Assembly: GCA_025093555.1 (NCBI GenBank)
Contig: JAIWNF010000001.1
Location: forward strand, 1,898,663 to 1,962,662
From: Circinella umbellata
Lineage: Eukaryota > Mucoromycota > Mucoromycetes > Mucorales > Lichtheimiaceae
Direction of reading: 5' to 3'
Length of the DNA stretch: 64,000 bases
Part shown: one piece after another, positions 24,058 to 35,933 of the stretch
Position numbering within the stretch: position 1 is the first letter of the stretch
How the letters are laid out: every line of letters starts with the position of its first letter
Position numbers and translations under genes: made by a program
Notes under the pieces: generated by a model
What the model was told of the DNA's origin: nothing
Database searches by the model: none
What the model saw: only the letters and a program-made list of their open reading frames with translations

Positions 24058-25895
24058 ATGTTCGCTTACCCAACACCAGCAAATCGAAATTTTCCATTAG
24101 CACATATAAAACAATCTGTGTCACCACCACCACATACATCTTCATCTGTGTATGTTCTTTTCTATCTTATAAATGACTATCAATAGATAAGCATGTACAT
24201 AGAATACTCATATTGCTCTATATTTCAAATATTTCAGAAATGACGATGGTAAATTCATTTTTGATGAATACAAGACACACAAAGATATAACAACACCTAT
24301 TCAGCACTGGTAAAAACATCTCAAATTATTACTATATTGAATTAGAGAAAGGAGATTTAATTTTTATAATTGCTGATTTGTTATTGTGTGTGGGACACTT
24401 TTTTTTTCTCCATTAGGCAATTACGGAATCTCATCCGTAGTCCAAGCCCACGTACTGTCATTCATCCAAGTGATGAAGCTGTTCATATGGTATAGTCTAT
24501 CATTTATCCCTATTATATACACGTTATGAACTTGTCAATGATTTTTTTCTAACTTAAATTTACAATAATTAACGGAAAACAGTTCAATACAAAGACAAAG
24601 GAAGATACACCGATTCTTACCGATTTACCATTTACTCCAACTACCATTGATTCTGGGTATGTTACTAAATAACACTGAATAATAACTTAAAAAAGATATT
24701 AATAACTTTTGATATACTTTATTACAGATATGGTTATATTGCTATGGCTGGCCAAAGAGGTATGGCCATGATAAAAGATATGAACAGTGACTGGTAAAAA
24801 TATCATTTCCCTGATCTTTTGTTGTTGTTGTTGTTGCACGGAAAAATGTTTATTAAATGATTCCAAAAATGTATTTGATAGGTCCGCACGGTTCAATGCT
24901 GGTCCAGGCATGAATAATTCTATTAGTTTAGCCAAAACAATCAATAATGAGATCCGGGTAATGGTTTGTAATAATGATCAAACCGTATGTATCCTTTCTG
25001 TTCCTAACATGGAAAAACTCTGTACTCTTAGAATGCCTGCTGCTATTAATCACAGTAAGTTCTTTTTCCTGTTAGTTTTACCATGACAAAATAAGAATAT
25101 CATTTTTCTTCTTATGTGTGTGTGTGATGCTTATTCATCTCTATTTGTATTATATTATTTAGCTTCTGTCAGTCCAAATGGTCGAATGATGTTAATGGTG
25201 GGTGACAATGGTATTGTTTATTTGTACAATATCACAGAGTCAAGTGATTACCAACAAATCAGTTCATATAAAGGTAACGTGTCATTTTTCCCACACATCC
25301 ATTTTTTTTTTCTCTCTACATCAAAATTAATCACTACAGAAAAAATAAAATAAACTCACCACATTTAATAATGATAACAATATATAGCTTCTGAAGAACC
25401 AGCCTTGTCATGTGCATGGAACCAATCATCCGAAAAATTTGCTGTCACCAGTCAAGATGGCAATGTGAGTATCTGGGATATTACACAACAAAATAATGTA
25501 GAGCCAATATGCAGAATCGGATCAACAGAAACTCGTAAAACGAGAAAGGCTCCTCGAAGTATTCAATTTAGTAAAGGACCCTTGGATTTACTAGCCTATT
25601 CCGAACATGTTTCTACTATAAATATAATTGATACAAGAACATTTGAAACCCGACAAGTGATTCGATTAGCTCCAAATGACATGGATTATCATATTACTGG
25701 ATTATCTTTTTCTCCAGATAACCGTTCTCTCTTTGTGGGTAAGTAATAAGCATTTAAAATAAAGTTATAAACAATAAAGTGTGGCACACTAAAAAAAAAA
25801 GTTTAATTACCTTTATAGGAATGGAAGACAGTATAATTGAATTAAGCGTGGATATTTGTTCACGCCGAAGGTTTGCAGCTGCTGGCATTGTTTAA
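24058..25895 (+). CDS. WD40-repeat protein resembling fission yeast C2A9.03
   Basis: Exons: 24058-24149, 24238-24309, 24417-24489, 24583-24656, 24728-24793, 24882-25054, 25163-25273, 25388-25738 and 25819-25895; 1089 nt, 362 aa. After a Pro/His-rich N-terminus, repeated beta-propeller blades are visible: TSVSPNGRMMLMVGDNGIVYLYNI, then LSCAWNQSSEKFAVTSQDGNVSIWDI, then FSKGPLDLLAYSEHVSTINIIDTRT, then HITGLSFSPDNRSLFVG. This blade arrangement, with a conserved RKAPRSIQFSKGP loop, is that of a poorly characterised fungal WD40 family that I associate with S. pombe C2A9.03. No enzymatic motif or signal is seen, so a scaffold role is likely. All eight introns are under 120 nt. The protein ends soon after the last blade (ELSVDICSRRRFAAAGIV). 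Confidence 0.82.
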
Positions 25896-26022
25896 TCTCA
25901 TTTTTCCCTATACATAAACTTTTAAAGCTTCCTTCTTTTTTTTTCCAGTTTGCATCTTTTCTTTCTTATACCCCCCATTCATTTACACTTTCTTATATAT
26001 AACATTTATTTAACATACAGAC

Positions 26023-26058
<36 letters not shown>

Positions 26059-26331
26059 GTTCTTTTATTCACTTGTATAATTCCATGGCATTTTTTTTAT
26101 ATGATTAAATTATTTTTTTTACCAAAAAAAAACCCCATAATTAAAAAAAAATCGAGACTCAGTTTTAAAAAATACAATATGCAATGACGTTGGCATTTAA
26201 ACACGCTCCAGTTTCTATTTCTCTCTCCCTCTCTCTCTTTCTTTTTTCTTTTTCCTTTTTTTAACTTTTACTCTTTGGTATTAAATATATTTTATAAACC
26301 AATTTGGGAATCTTTTAACTTATTTTTCAAG
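25896..26331. other. Intergenic spacer with TA microsatellite
   Basis: Between two + genes. It contains a TA repeat of about 33 nt at 26025-26057, homopolymer runs, and a CT-rich tract (26219-26262) just before the OSBP-like gene that resembles a fungal promoter or 5' UTR. Confidence 0.55.
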
Positions 26332-28284
26332 ATGATGTCGAAAAGTTCCAATAATGACCCAAACAGTACTGAAGAATTAGAAGAAGGATCTCGTAGCATT
26401 TTGCTTGGCATTGCTTCACAACTTACCAAAGGCATGGATTTGGTAAAGTTCAAACCTCCTTCTTCAAGCTTTTTAGAGAATAGGACGAAATAACATTCTA
26501 ACTTTTTTGTTATATATAGCATCGAGTTACTTTACCAACATTTGTTTTAGAGCCTAGAAGTATGTTGGAACGTATTACTGATTTCATGTCACATCCTGAC
26601 CTAATTCTCAAGTAAATATTTTTATTTTATCCTGTTTTTAACTTGTACTTTGTTTTTTTTTGTAAAACAAGAAAAACATGTTTACTTATGTTACTTTTAT
26701 TCTTAGTGCTGGTAAAATTGATGATCCATTGGAAAGATTTATTGCTGTTATTCGATACTATCTTTCTGGATGGCATATTAAGCCAAAGGTATAAGAATAA
26801 TATTCTTTTAAGAAGAGATAAAGGAAGGAGAGAAGGAAGGACCAAAAAAAGGGGGGTAAGAGGGGTGATATTTTATATATATTTAAAAAGAGTGGTGATA
26901 TTAACGTGTATTTTATTTTAATACAAAAATAAAGGGCGTGAAAAAACCATATAATCCAGTATTGGGTGAATATTTTCGATGTCGATATGAATATCCTGAT
27001 AATACAGAAGCATTTTATATTGCAGAACAAGTATCACATCATCCACCTGTATCATCTTATTTTTACAGTTGTCCTGAACATCACATTTTGATTGCAGGTG
27101 ATATCAGACCCAAATCACGTTTCCTTGGCAACAGTGCAGGTACATTAATGCATGGGGAGTCACATATCATTTTAACTGATCGACATAATGAACGTTATGA
27201 AATTTTGATGCCTAATGTGTATGCGCGTGGGATTTTGTAAGTCATTTTTTTTCTATCTTATGATGATTAATTGCTATGAACCATGATCTCTCATTTTCTC
27301 TTTATTTTATATATTTTAGATTCGGTACAATGACCTTGGAATTGGGTGATAGTTCGAAAGTACGATGTGTGACGAGTGATCTTTCATGCGAACTTGATTT
27401 CAAAACTAAGGTAAAAAAAGACAAGATATTTTTCTTTAATTATGTATACACCAGAAGGGCCAAGTTACACAGATCATTAACATTGTTCTGTTCACTTAGG
27501 GATTTTTCTCGGGTCAATGGAATTCAGTTTTTGGTAAAATTAAAAAAGAATCAACACAAGAAGTTTTATGTGAAATTTCAGGACAATGGTCTAATGAGCT
27601 TTATATCAAATACTGCAAGGTAAAATATATCCAGAATTCTTTTACCTTCTATTTTTTTTTTCTTTACCCTATAAATAGTTATTCTTTTTAAAAAAAAAAG
27701 GTGGGAAAAGAAACGTGGTACTAATCCTTTTACGGTGTTTATGACATAAAATCAATACTTTTTTTTTAAATATAGACTGGTAATAAGGAATTATTATTTG
27801 ACGTCAAGGCATCCACTATACAACCAAAGATAGTAACATCCGAAGAGGAACAGGGTGGTTATGAATCTAGACGATTATGGTCTAAAGTATCAACGGCCAT
27901 TAGAAACCGAGATATGGACACCGCAACAGCGGAAAAAACTTTTGTGGAGGATAGTCAACGGGCAAAAGCAAGAGATCGAGAAGAAAAAGGTCATACTTGG
28001 AAACCTACTTTCTTTGATGAAAACAACGACGAGTATACGTTCAAGGGACGGGAAGGGTAAATATATAATTTATAAATGGATTCAATTAAATTGGGGGGGA
28101 AGAGAGAGAAACACGGTTTCGTGTGTGTGGTTGTCATTTTTATCATTATTAAGTGTACACGTGTATTCATTACATCTATTATATATATAGAATGACTCAA
28201 TTGGACAACCCTATCAAGACTAAAGAATATTTGCAACAAGTCATTTTTGCAAAACAACCTAATAACGATACCAACAATCAATAA
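26332..28284 (+). CDS. Oxysterol-binding-protein-related lipid transfer protein, Osh6/Osh7-like
   Basis: Exons: 26332-26442, 26520-26611, 26707-26788, 26935-27236, 27320-27410, 27500-27619, 27776-28056 and 28191-28284; 1173 nt, 390 aa. The family signature EQVSHHPP is at residues 126-133. The lid/lipid-binding start is [23 protein letters not shown], followed by [24 protein letters not shown]. This is a stand-alone ORD without PH or ankyrin domains. The '[13 protein letters not shown]' lid and short length fit the Osh6/Osh7 (ORP5/8) group, which swaps phosphatidylserine for PI4P between ER and plasma membrane. The paired His of SHHPP, which bind PI4P in the family, are both present. The C-terminal third carries the usual charged helical region ([24 protein letters not shown]). 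The ATG at 26275 is also in frame and would add 19 residues; 26332 was chosen because the upstream residues are hydrophobic and unlike the family. Confidence 0.88.
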
Positions 28285-28916
28285 AACTTCTTCCTTTTTT
28301 AAAAAGAAAATCGCCATACTCGCACATTTCATACACGACAACACAACATAAACAAAAACTTACGAAGAATTAAATATATCTATCATATATTTATCTATTA
28401 AAAAAAAAGAGTATTATTCATCAATTCATTCAACCCCTTTATATACGCACTCTTTATTATTAACTACTACTACTATTTATTATTATTATTATTATTATTT
28501 TATTTTTCTTTAACGATAATAAGAAATGTAAAATGAAGAACTCTTTTTTTTTAATTAATACTCGAGCAAATATGAAGGCCGGATTAGGACAAGTTGCTTG
28601 GGTTCTACTGACATTCTGAACTCCTTTTAGATAATTCATAAACCATTGTTTCTTTTTCTAAAAAAAAACACCCAAAACAAAAATAAGAAATTTCTTTACT
28701 TGTTCAAAATATTATGATTCATTTTGAACTACAGCTTTCTGTCTATTCCAAATATAAATAAGTGTATGTTTATTGTGGGTATAGGTAGTGATAACACACT
28801 AACTATTATAATAACAAAATGATAATATGATACTAAAAAATGATCTATATAGTTCACTGATACGATGCTTATTCCAATTTAATTTTTACTACAAATATCC
28901 CTTTTTATTATATTTA
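28285..28916. other. Convergent 3' region between the OSBP-like and F-box genes
   Basis: 632 nt between converging genes. It includes a (TTA)n microsatellite at about 28476-28501 and several A and T runs. No gene is seen. Confidence 0.55.
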
Positions 28917-31346
28917 TTACACTAGGATTGATAATTTGATCTTATTACTGTTAACTTTTTCAAATTCTTGTTTCCAATTTGGGTTACTTACAGCCAGAAA
29001 TAAAACTGAATGACAATGGCGTATTTCAATATTATTGATAAAATTCAATGTTGCCGCTTTTTTAATTAATTCCTTGATACCATTCACAGTAATTGAACTA
29101 CATTTAGTAATTCGAATTTTTTGAAGACTTTTAATATCTGTAACATAGTGTAAGACTTCATCTGTTATTGATAAGTTGGATAAGGCATCAAATCCAATTT
29201 CTTTTAATGGATAAGAAGACACTTGTTGTTGTTGCTGTTCATTATGTTGTTGTTCAACTTTTGCCAATTCTTTTAGAAAGTTTCTTAATCCATCTTTTGT
29301 TATTTCTTGACATCCAATAATATCCAATTGTTCAATTGTTGATGTTGCTCGTGCCAAAGTCAATAATGTATTGTCTGTTAATAAATTACATTGTTGAATA
29401 GTTAATTTTTGTAAACTTTGACATGCTTCTGTAAAAAAGGCACCAATGCCACCTCCCTGTTGTTGATTATTGTTAGGTATAGTGTTGCTAAAATAGACTG
29501 AACTGAGAGTTAATATTTTAAGCTGACGTCTTCTTGCTGCTATATTTAATGCACTTAGAACATTAGGGTTGTTTAACATGCTGACACTGCTTCCATTTCT
29601 ATTATCGAAAAGTGCTGAATTGGTAGGTGCTTTCATGTTTTTAAGTACAATGTCTCGAAGTAGCACACTGTGATTAATAATGTTGGCTACCAAATGTTCG
29701 ACAGAACTTTTGACTGACGTTGCTGATGTAGCTGGGAACAATCGATTATTTCCATTCATTGCAGGATGGAAGATAGGAACATAAGGTATATTATCTTCAC
29801 AAACGAATTGAAACTTTGTCAATAAAGGATATCTTTTAATAATCCGAAGTGGAAAAGTAATTCGATGAGGATCATCTGGTTGTGCAAAAGAAATGGATAG
29901 TTCGCGTAATGAATGAGCTTGATTTTCAATTATTCCTGCTACATCATCAAAGCGAAAATGCTCATCGAACCGAACTTGAATATATTGAATACCTGGTCGT
30001 TCTTCTTTATTTTCTTCTGTTATTGTTGTTGTTGTCGTAACTAAATCGTCTTTTTTTTCGTCTTTTAATGTATTTGATGAATCAAAAGGAATACCATCCT
30101 CAAAGAAAGCATTGAGATTGAGTACTTTTAATTTGGGACAAATATCTGTAATTGATTTGTTGCTATCGTGACCAAAAGATACACAACTGGAACTTTGAAG
30201 CGTTAAAGAGTGTATATTTGGACAAAGTGCAAGATACTTATAAATATCATAAATTGTACTACTGTCATAATAAAGTCGTAAGGTAGTAAGTCGTTTACAT
30301 AATACGCGAGATCCCAAAATTTTTTTGTGACCTTCAAAGGTTAAGCTATCATGACATGTATAATGTAAAAAATCGATACCAGGACAGACAGAAAGCACTG
30401 CTAATAATGATGATACGGTACTACCATCCCCATAATCGATAGTTAATGCTGTTAATGTACGTCGCATTTGCCAAAGTCCAATACAAAGTTCTTCTGATGA
30501 CATATTTTCAAAAATGGATGTTCCTGATTTGGGTTTTAACAATCTGTTAGTGATAAAGTAAAAATTCCCACAACCCCTTTTTTTTCCTCTTTTAGAATAC
30601 AAACCTTTAAGTGTCAGAGACTTAATATTTTCAAACACACCATTTTTTAAATAATCAAGATATTTTAAGTTCAAAGTCATTGACCATGTATCAAAAAGCT
30701 TTAAATCATGAACATAATTCTTGACTAAAGGTAATGCATCACATATTGCTTGATCCATTTCATCATCCTCTGTCTGTTTCACTACTACTGAATTCCACCA
30801 CACTGTTCCATAGCGTGATACTTTATCACACCAAATTTTTGATACTTTCAAACATACCCATATACGACGTGAATCCAAATGATTCAATATTTTACCAAGT
30901 AGTTCTTGTGGTAAATGAGCAACAATATCAACGCATTGATTGGATCGTTGAATGGCTATTTCTTTTTCAGTATGTAATTGGTTGTATTCATTTTTATGTC
31001 TGTCAGGATCAGCTTCTTTAATTCCTTGATTATATATTTTCAAAGCTTCTTTTGGCTTTCCGTGAGCCATATACACTAGACCAGCGCGTAAATACCCACT
31101 GGCTGTGTCAGGAACATATTGTATCATTCGTTCAGCGTCTTCAAGGGCTTGTGTCAATAAACCTTGGCTCTCACAGGCAACTGACCGAGAATAGAGAAAT
31201 GCGAGGGCATGATTACGCATGAGCCGGTCAAATCCACGTGTGGACAATTCAATAACTTTTGGGTAATTTTTATTGGTTAATGCTGTTAAAGAATGTTTAA
31301 GATCAGAAAGTATTGGATCGATTGATTCAAGAGATATTTTGGTCAT
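28917..31346 (-). CDS. Intronless TPR / F-box / LRR protein, Dia2/Pof3-like
   Basis: A single 809-codon exon. The N-terminal TPRs occupy about residues 15-120 (HALAFLYSRSVACESQGLLTQALEDAERMIQYVPD, then GYLRAGLVYMAHGKPKEALKIYNQGI). An F-box follows at about 140-185 (IVAHLPQELLGKILNHLDSRRIWVCLKVSKIW). Leucine-rich repeats fill the remainder (LKSLTLKGLYS, LTALTIDYGD, LQKLTIQQCNLLTDNTL, IEQLDIIGCQEITKDGL). The TPR-F-box-LRR order is specific to the Dia2/Pof3 group, SCF substrate receptors acting at replication forks. In the family the F-box binds Skp1, the TPRs tether to the replisome and the LRRs take substrate. The gene lies 233 nt downstream of CUL4 on the same strand. It lacks introns although most of its neighbours have several. 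Confidence 0.85.
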   Translation of the reverse strand: MTKISLESIDPILSDLKHSLTALTNKNYPKVIELSTRGFDRLMRNHALAFLYSRSVACESQGLLTQALEDAERMIQYVPDTASGYLRAGLVYMAHGKPKEALKIYNQGIKEADPDRHKNEYNQLHTEKEIAIQRSNQCVDIVAHLPQELLGKILNHLDSRRIWVCLKVSKIWCDKVSRYGTVWWNSVVVKQTEDDEMDQAICDALPLVKNYVHDLKLFDTWSMTLNLKYLDYLKNGVFENIKSLTLKGLYSKRGKKRGCGNFYFITNRLLKPKSGTSIFENMSSEELCIGLWQMRRTLTALTIDYGDGSTVSSLLAVLSVCPGIDFLHYTCHDSLTFEGHKKILGSRVLCKRLTTLRLYYDSSTIYDIYKYLALCPNIHSLTLQSSSCVSFGHDSNKSITDICPKLKVLNLNAFFEDGIPFDSSNTLKDEKKDDLVTTTTTITEENKEERPGIQYIQVRFDEHFRFDDVAGIIENQAHSLRELSISFAQPDDPHRITFPLRIIKRYPLLTKFQFVCEDNIPYVPIFHPAMNGNNRLFPATSATSVKSSVEHLVANIINHSVLLRDIVLKNMKAPTNSALFDNRNGSSVSMLNNPNVLSALNIAARRRQLKILTLSSVYFSNTIPNNNQQQGGGIGAFFTEACQSLQKLTIQQCNLLTDNTLLTLARATSTIEQLDIIGCQEITKDGLRNFLKELAKVEQQHNEQQQQQVSSYPLKEIGFDALSNLSITDEVLHYVTDIKSLQKIRITKCSSITVNGIKELIKKAATLNFINNIEIRHCHSVLFLAVSNPNWKQEFEKVNSNKIKLSILV

Positions 31347-31579
31347 TAAACGTTATAAAATAGATTGGTAGTATATATATATATATATATATAAAGAAGT
31401 AAGAGTATAAGATAAGAATAGTAGAAGTAGTCCTGAATATTTTTTTAGAAAAATACCCCCAATAACTGTTGGGGAAAAAAGAACCAGTGCATTTTTTTGT
31501 CATACATGTTTTATGCATAACAAATAATAGTCAAATCATTAGTAATAGCAATGAAAATTTATTAGTTAAAAAGGACTAT
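31347..31579. other. CUL4 3' flank and F-box gene promoter
   Basis: A 233-nt spacer in tandem minus-strand order. It contains a TA microsatellite at 31373-31393. Nothing else is evident. Confidence 0.55.
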
Positions 31580-34174
31580 TTATTCAAGGTATTGATAACC
31601 ATCACCTTCTGTTCTTTCCAAGTATTCCCTAGTTATAAATTGATGTTATTAGATATCAAACATAGTCATTAAATATTACCTAGTAGTTTTATCTATACTT
31701 ACTTTTCAATCAACAATTCAACACGTTTTTTTACATCTTGTGCCTTTTTTTTAAGAGAGTAGAAAACACAATAAAATGTATCAGTTTAAATGTAATCGAA
31801 TGGAATATATTAATTTCTTACCGTTGCAGGAAATTGAATTTGTCGAACGACTTCTCCCAATAATGCACCATGACTCAATTGTCTTTTAGATTTCATTATT
31901 CTTACAATAGCAGCATCCACCTATAAAAAATAAATTAAAATTAATCATCTACAAATCATTTGATATATGTATTTATATAGGTGTTACCTGTTGCTCTCGA
32001 GATATTAAGACTGTTCTTGATACAGTTGTATTACTTTCTATGACTTCCTTCAATTTATCAGTGTTCATTTTTACACGCTGTAATGAACTAGCAAAACCCT
32101 CATTATATGTAAAAATATCCGTATCATCTACACTTTCACCTTCTGGACTTTTTACTATTAGTTTATGTTCTCCACATGCTAAAGATTTCAATGTTCGTCG
32201 TAATTCAAGTTCATCTAATAATAATAATAATAATAATAATAATTAATGAATCAATTACAAATATATACGTGTATATATCCATTTGTCCTTACCAAGATTT
32301 GTTGCTTGTAATATTTCACCAAATGATAAAGATAATTTTGTTTCATCATTAAATAAAAGTAATACAGCCGTTTGTATTAATGTTAATGTTAATTCTTGAG
32401 ATCCCTATTTTCAATTATTATTATTATTATTAATCAATTTTTGATATTCAATCTTCATATTTTATTCAAATGATCATAATACCAATGGATAATTTGCGGT
32501 AACATCGCATACACCAAGTGAATTTTGCCATGTAAGTCTACGTCCTGAATATTTTGCGTTATAGAACTCTTGATATTTTGTTTGAATATCATTAAACTAT
32601 TGTATAAAATAATGGAATATTAATATATATTTATATGACATACAAAAATAAAACATAATATACTCCTATTATTATTTACCTCTGTAGGTAAATTGATATG
32701 AATAGGTGTATAGGAAGGCCAGAAACCATAAGTTAATAAGTTAACTTTAAAGGCAAATGGTAAATATGTTTCAGTATATCCTGGAGTAGTCTAATATTAT
32801 ATACATGAAATTAATACCAAATGAACACCTTGTTAATTATTAACAGAATGATTTATATAAATATCTAACCTTAAACTCATTAAGTAAATCCGAAGAATAT
32901 TTAATATCTCGTAACATGCCTTCAAGTTTACTAGTGTATGCTAATCCACATTCTATATAGATGACATAGCTCTTTATTAGATAACTATAGAAAACTAGAC
33001 ACACAATACAAATTATGATTACCTTTTCGAAGTTTTGATAGCATGCTCTTTTCAGCATTACGACTTTTTACTTCAAGAAGTAAACGTTTAGAAAGATCTC
33101 TTTTATAAAGTGCTTGAAAGAAATCTTTACCCTGTAAGAATCTATTTGATCATAGCAAGTTAATATATAGATAGATAGACAGACATAATATTTTATATAT
33201 ATACCTAAATATTCCCATGGCTTGATCAAGACCTTTTTCTAACTTATCTTCCGACTATTAAATAATAATAAAAGTTTAATTTCCCGTTAATTTCAACCTA
33301 GCTAACTATTTACCTTATCTGAATTACGCATTAAATAATCAGTATAAGCTGATAATAATCTTGCAGTACGATGCTCTCTTAGATTGATAAAATATCGAAA
33401 TCCTTGTTTACGAGCATCATAGAATCGTTCATCTTTTTCAAAACTGTGATGTAAAATAATATCTGTTTTTCTTTTAAATGCCAGAATCAATGGGACAACA
33501 TCTTTATCAGCCATATTTCGTTTCTTAAGTATAGATACACCTTCTTTCTATTATTATTCAAAAGCAGTAGTTAGATATACTATCTATATAAAAGTTTCTT
33601 CTTTTTTTCTTTTACCTTAACATAATCACCAAAAAATTTAACACAAGTATCCAAACAATTCACTTTTCGTAATAATCGATATAATAATGAAAGATCTTCT
33701 TCACGACTGTTTTGCATAAACATACTAAAGCCTATTATATAATATAATTTAATTAACGTGTGTCTATACAAAATTAAATGAAAAAAAAAGGGTTGAGTTA
33801 CTTACACTTATTCAGGATAGTATCAATACGTTTAGTCAAAAGTTGATGTTCAACAATAGAACCTAATGGAACTTTAGTAGATTTATCAAATAATTTCTTT
33901 GTATTAACATGTTGCACTTCTTGATGAATTCGATAAGCGACATGTTTTAAATATTTTGACATATCCATTTCTTGAATAAGACGATCCGCTTCCATATCAT
34001 AATATTTTTTAGATTCTTCCAAGAGTCGTGGTTCGAAATCTTTATGATACCGTTTTAAATCAATTAACATATGTAACATAGATTGTAATAATGCAGGATC
34101 AGCATTTTCATTATCTCTAAAAATATATACATATATATTAAATGTTACTTTTTTGTCTTTTGTTTCATTATCTA

Positions 34175-34207
<33 letters not shown>

Positions 34208-34487
34208 AATCTCACCTTTCACATTGAACAAGAATTAATGCATTTTCAATCACTTTTTCTTTAACTTTTTCACATGATTGATATACATCTCCAAATAAGA
34301 TCATTCCCAAATTCCTAATAGAACGAAAAAAAGTGAGTTTTCAAGAATACATATTCCTCCATATATATATATATACCATAATGAACCATATAAAGATGCA
34401 GCCGTGGTACGATCAAGATATAAAAAGATACCACGAATTTGTGACTAAATAATGATAATTAGAATCAAATAAACTTTTTTTCATATA

Positions 34488-34540
<53 letters not shown>

Positions 34541-35271
34541 TACCAATTGATCACAATAAGTTGTCCACCAATTATTTACTGCTTTCAAATAAGCTCTTCC
34601 ATCTTCTGCATCATAACTATAAAGAACCATTTAGTATTTTGTAGTAGATAAATAAGAATAATAAAAACACTTTACTTTTCAAGTCTTTCAAATTCTTGTT
34701 TAATATAATTTTTACATTCAATATTTAATTGATCACATAATTTTTCACCCAGATTATACTGACAAAGGTTTTCACATAACTAGAAGAAGAAGAAAAAGTT
34801 AGAGTATAAACGCGTTTTCTTATTAGTTGAGTGAATAAGATATATACCTGATAAAGTACTTCAAGACTTTCAATAGGTTGTGTATGATTTTGAATCGCGT
34901 GAATGGCCTGTTTTAATTTTTTCCAAGCATCTTGTTCAAAACCTTCAGGTAATGGTGGTCGTTCCACTAGAATATATATATACATATACATATATAAATC
35001 AATAAACATTCCTTTTGTTGTTGATTCAAGTCTTTTTTTAAGGTGATATAGTTGATATAAGTAAAGAAAAGTAAAGAAAACCTTTCAAGTTATAAACGAT
35101 CAGTTTCTTATCAGATAATACTGGATGTTTTTTGGATCGTCGAAATGAACTAGAAAGAAAAGAACTGAATGGACGAGTTTCTAATTCTTTATTATTATTG
35201 TTATTATTATCATCTTCGAGACGCATTCGTTTCGTATTAGGTTCTTCAATAGTATCGTATTCGTAATCCAT
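31580..35271 (-). CDS. cul4: Cullin-4 ubiquitin ligase scaffold
   Basis: Nineteen exons in minus-strand order: 35271-35082, 34966-34848, 34779-34676, 34616-34544, 34444-34377, 34314-34216, 34116-33806, 33731-33616, 33547-33314, 33254-33205, 33141-33023, 32952-32870, 32790-32680, 32596-32483, 32404-32293, 32214-31988, 31920-31822, 31743-31703 and 31628-31580. They total 2319 nt, or 772 aa, close to animal CUL4. CUL4-type signals are the N-terminal KKLIVYNLK and [21 protein letters not shown] segments (DDB1-binding region). Pan-cullin signals are [47 protein letters not shown] and [11 protein letters not shown]. The C-terminal winged helix holds the neddylation site [13 protein letters not shown], with Lys720 as acceptor. 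It scaffolds DDB1/DCAF adaptors and the Rbx1 RING. The donor of intron 1 (GTTTTC) is off-consensus. The last two exons are only 41 and 49 nt. A TA microsatellite sits in the intron at 34494-34532. Confidence 0.95.
34494..34532. repeat. (TA)n microsatellite in a CUL4 intron
   Basis: About 38 nt of uninterrupted AT dinucleotide just downstream of the exon encoding [12 protein letters not shown], within the intron between the exons at 34377-34444 and 34544-34616. Confidence 0.8.
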
Positions 35272-35933
35272 TTATTAAAAACTGTTATTATTTAAGCTGG
35301 ACAACAAAAAAAAATTAATTGAGTATGTAAAAAAGTCATTTTCATGCCCCTCCTTTTTTCTTTTAATGCATAGCGCTTCCCAAACTTTTTTTTAGCTACT
35401 TTATCATTTATGGTAACTATTCAAACATATACTTTTATATGAACTATAAAATAATATTTACTATTCATCATCATCATATCATATAAATCTAATAATATAA
35501 TGTTAGCCTTCTTTTTTAAAAAAAAAAAAGGTCAAAGTGTCGATTAATTACATGTCTTCATCAGTAAGAAGAGAATCTCTTTTATTTGAATAACTTAAAG
35601 TAAGTAATCTTTTAATTAATCAAGAGAAAGAGGCTTTTTGTAACCGCTTTCTTCTTGGCCTCACACACGCACACACTCAGGCACACATCATCTTTTTGCT
35701 TGGCAAATGACATACAAAGCGAAAAAAAAAGTTTCATGTCAGATTTTCGCGGGGTTGAAAAAAGAAACCCAACTTTACTGTGCCTTTCAAAGAAGCATAC
35801 GAAACTTTACTCTTGGCTCTTTATATTCCGTTCGTTTCGTTTCGTTTCCTCCCCCCCTCACCTACCCATCCCCTTTTCTCTCTATCCAACAAGCTTTTTT
35901 TCTTATCTTATTATTATTATTTTCGTATAAAAT
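35272..35933. promoter_or_regulatory. Divergent promoter region shared by CUL4 and the Vps1-like gene
   Basis: 662 nt between two divergently transcribed genes. The + proximal half is C/T-rich, with CCCCCC and TTTCGTTTCG stretches at about 35830-35905, ahead of the Vps1-like ATG at 35934. No TATA box is obvious. I see no gene; open frames across it on + are low-complexity. Confidence 0.5.
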
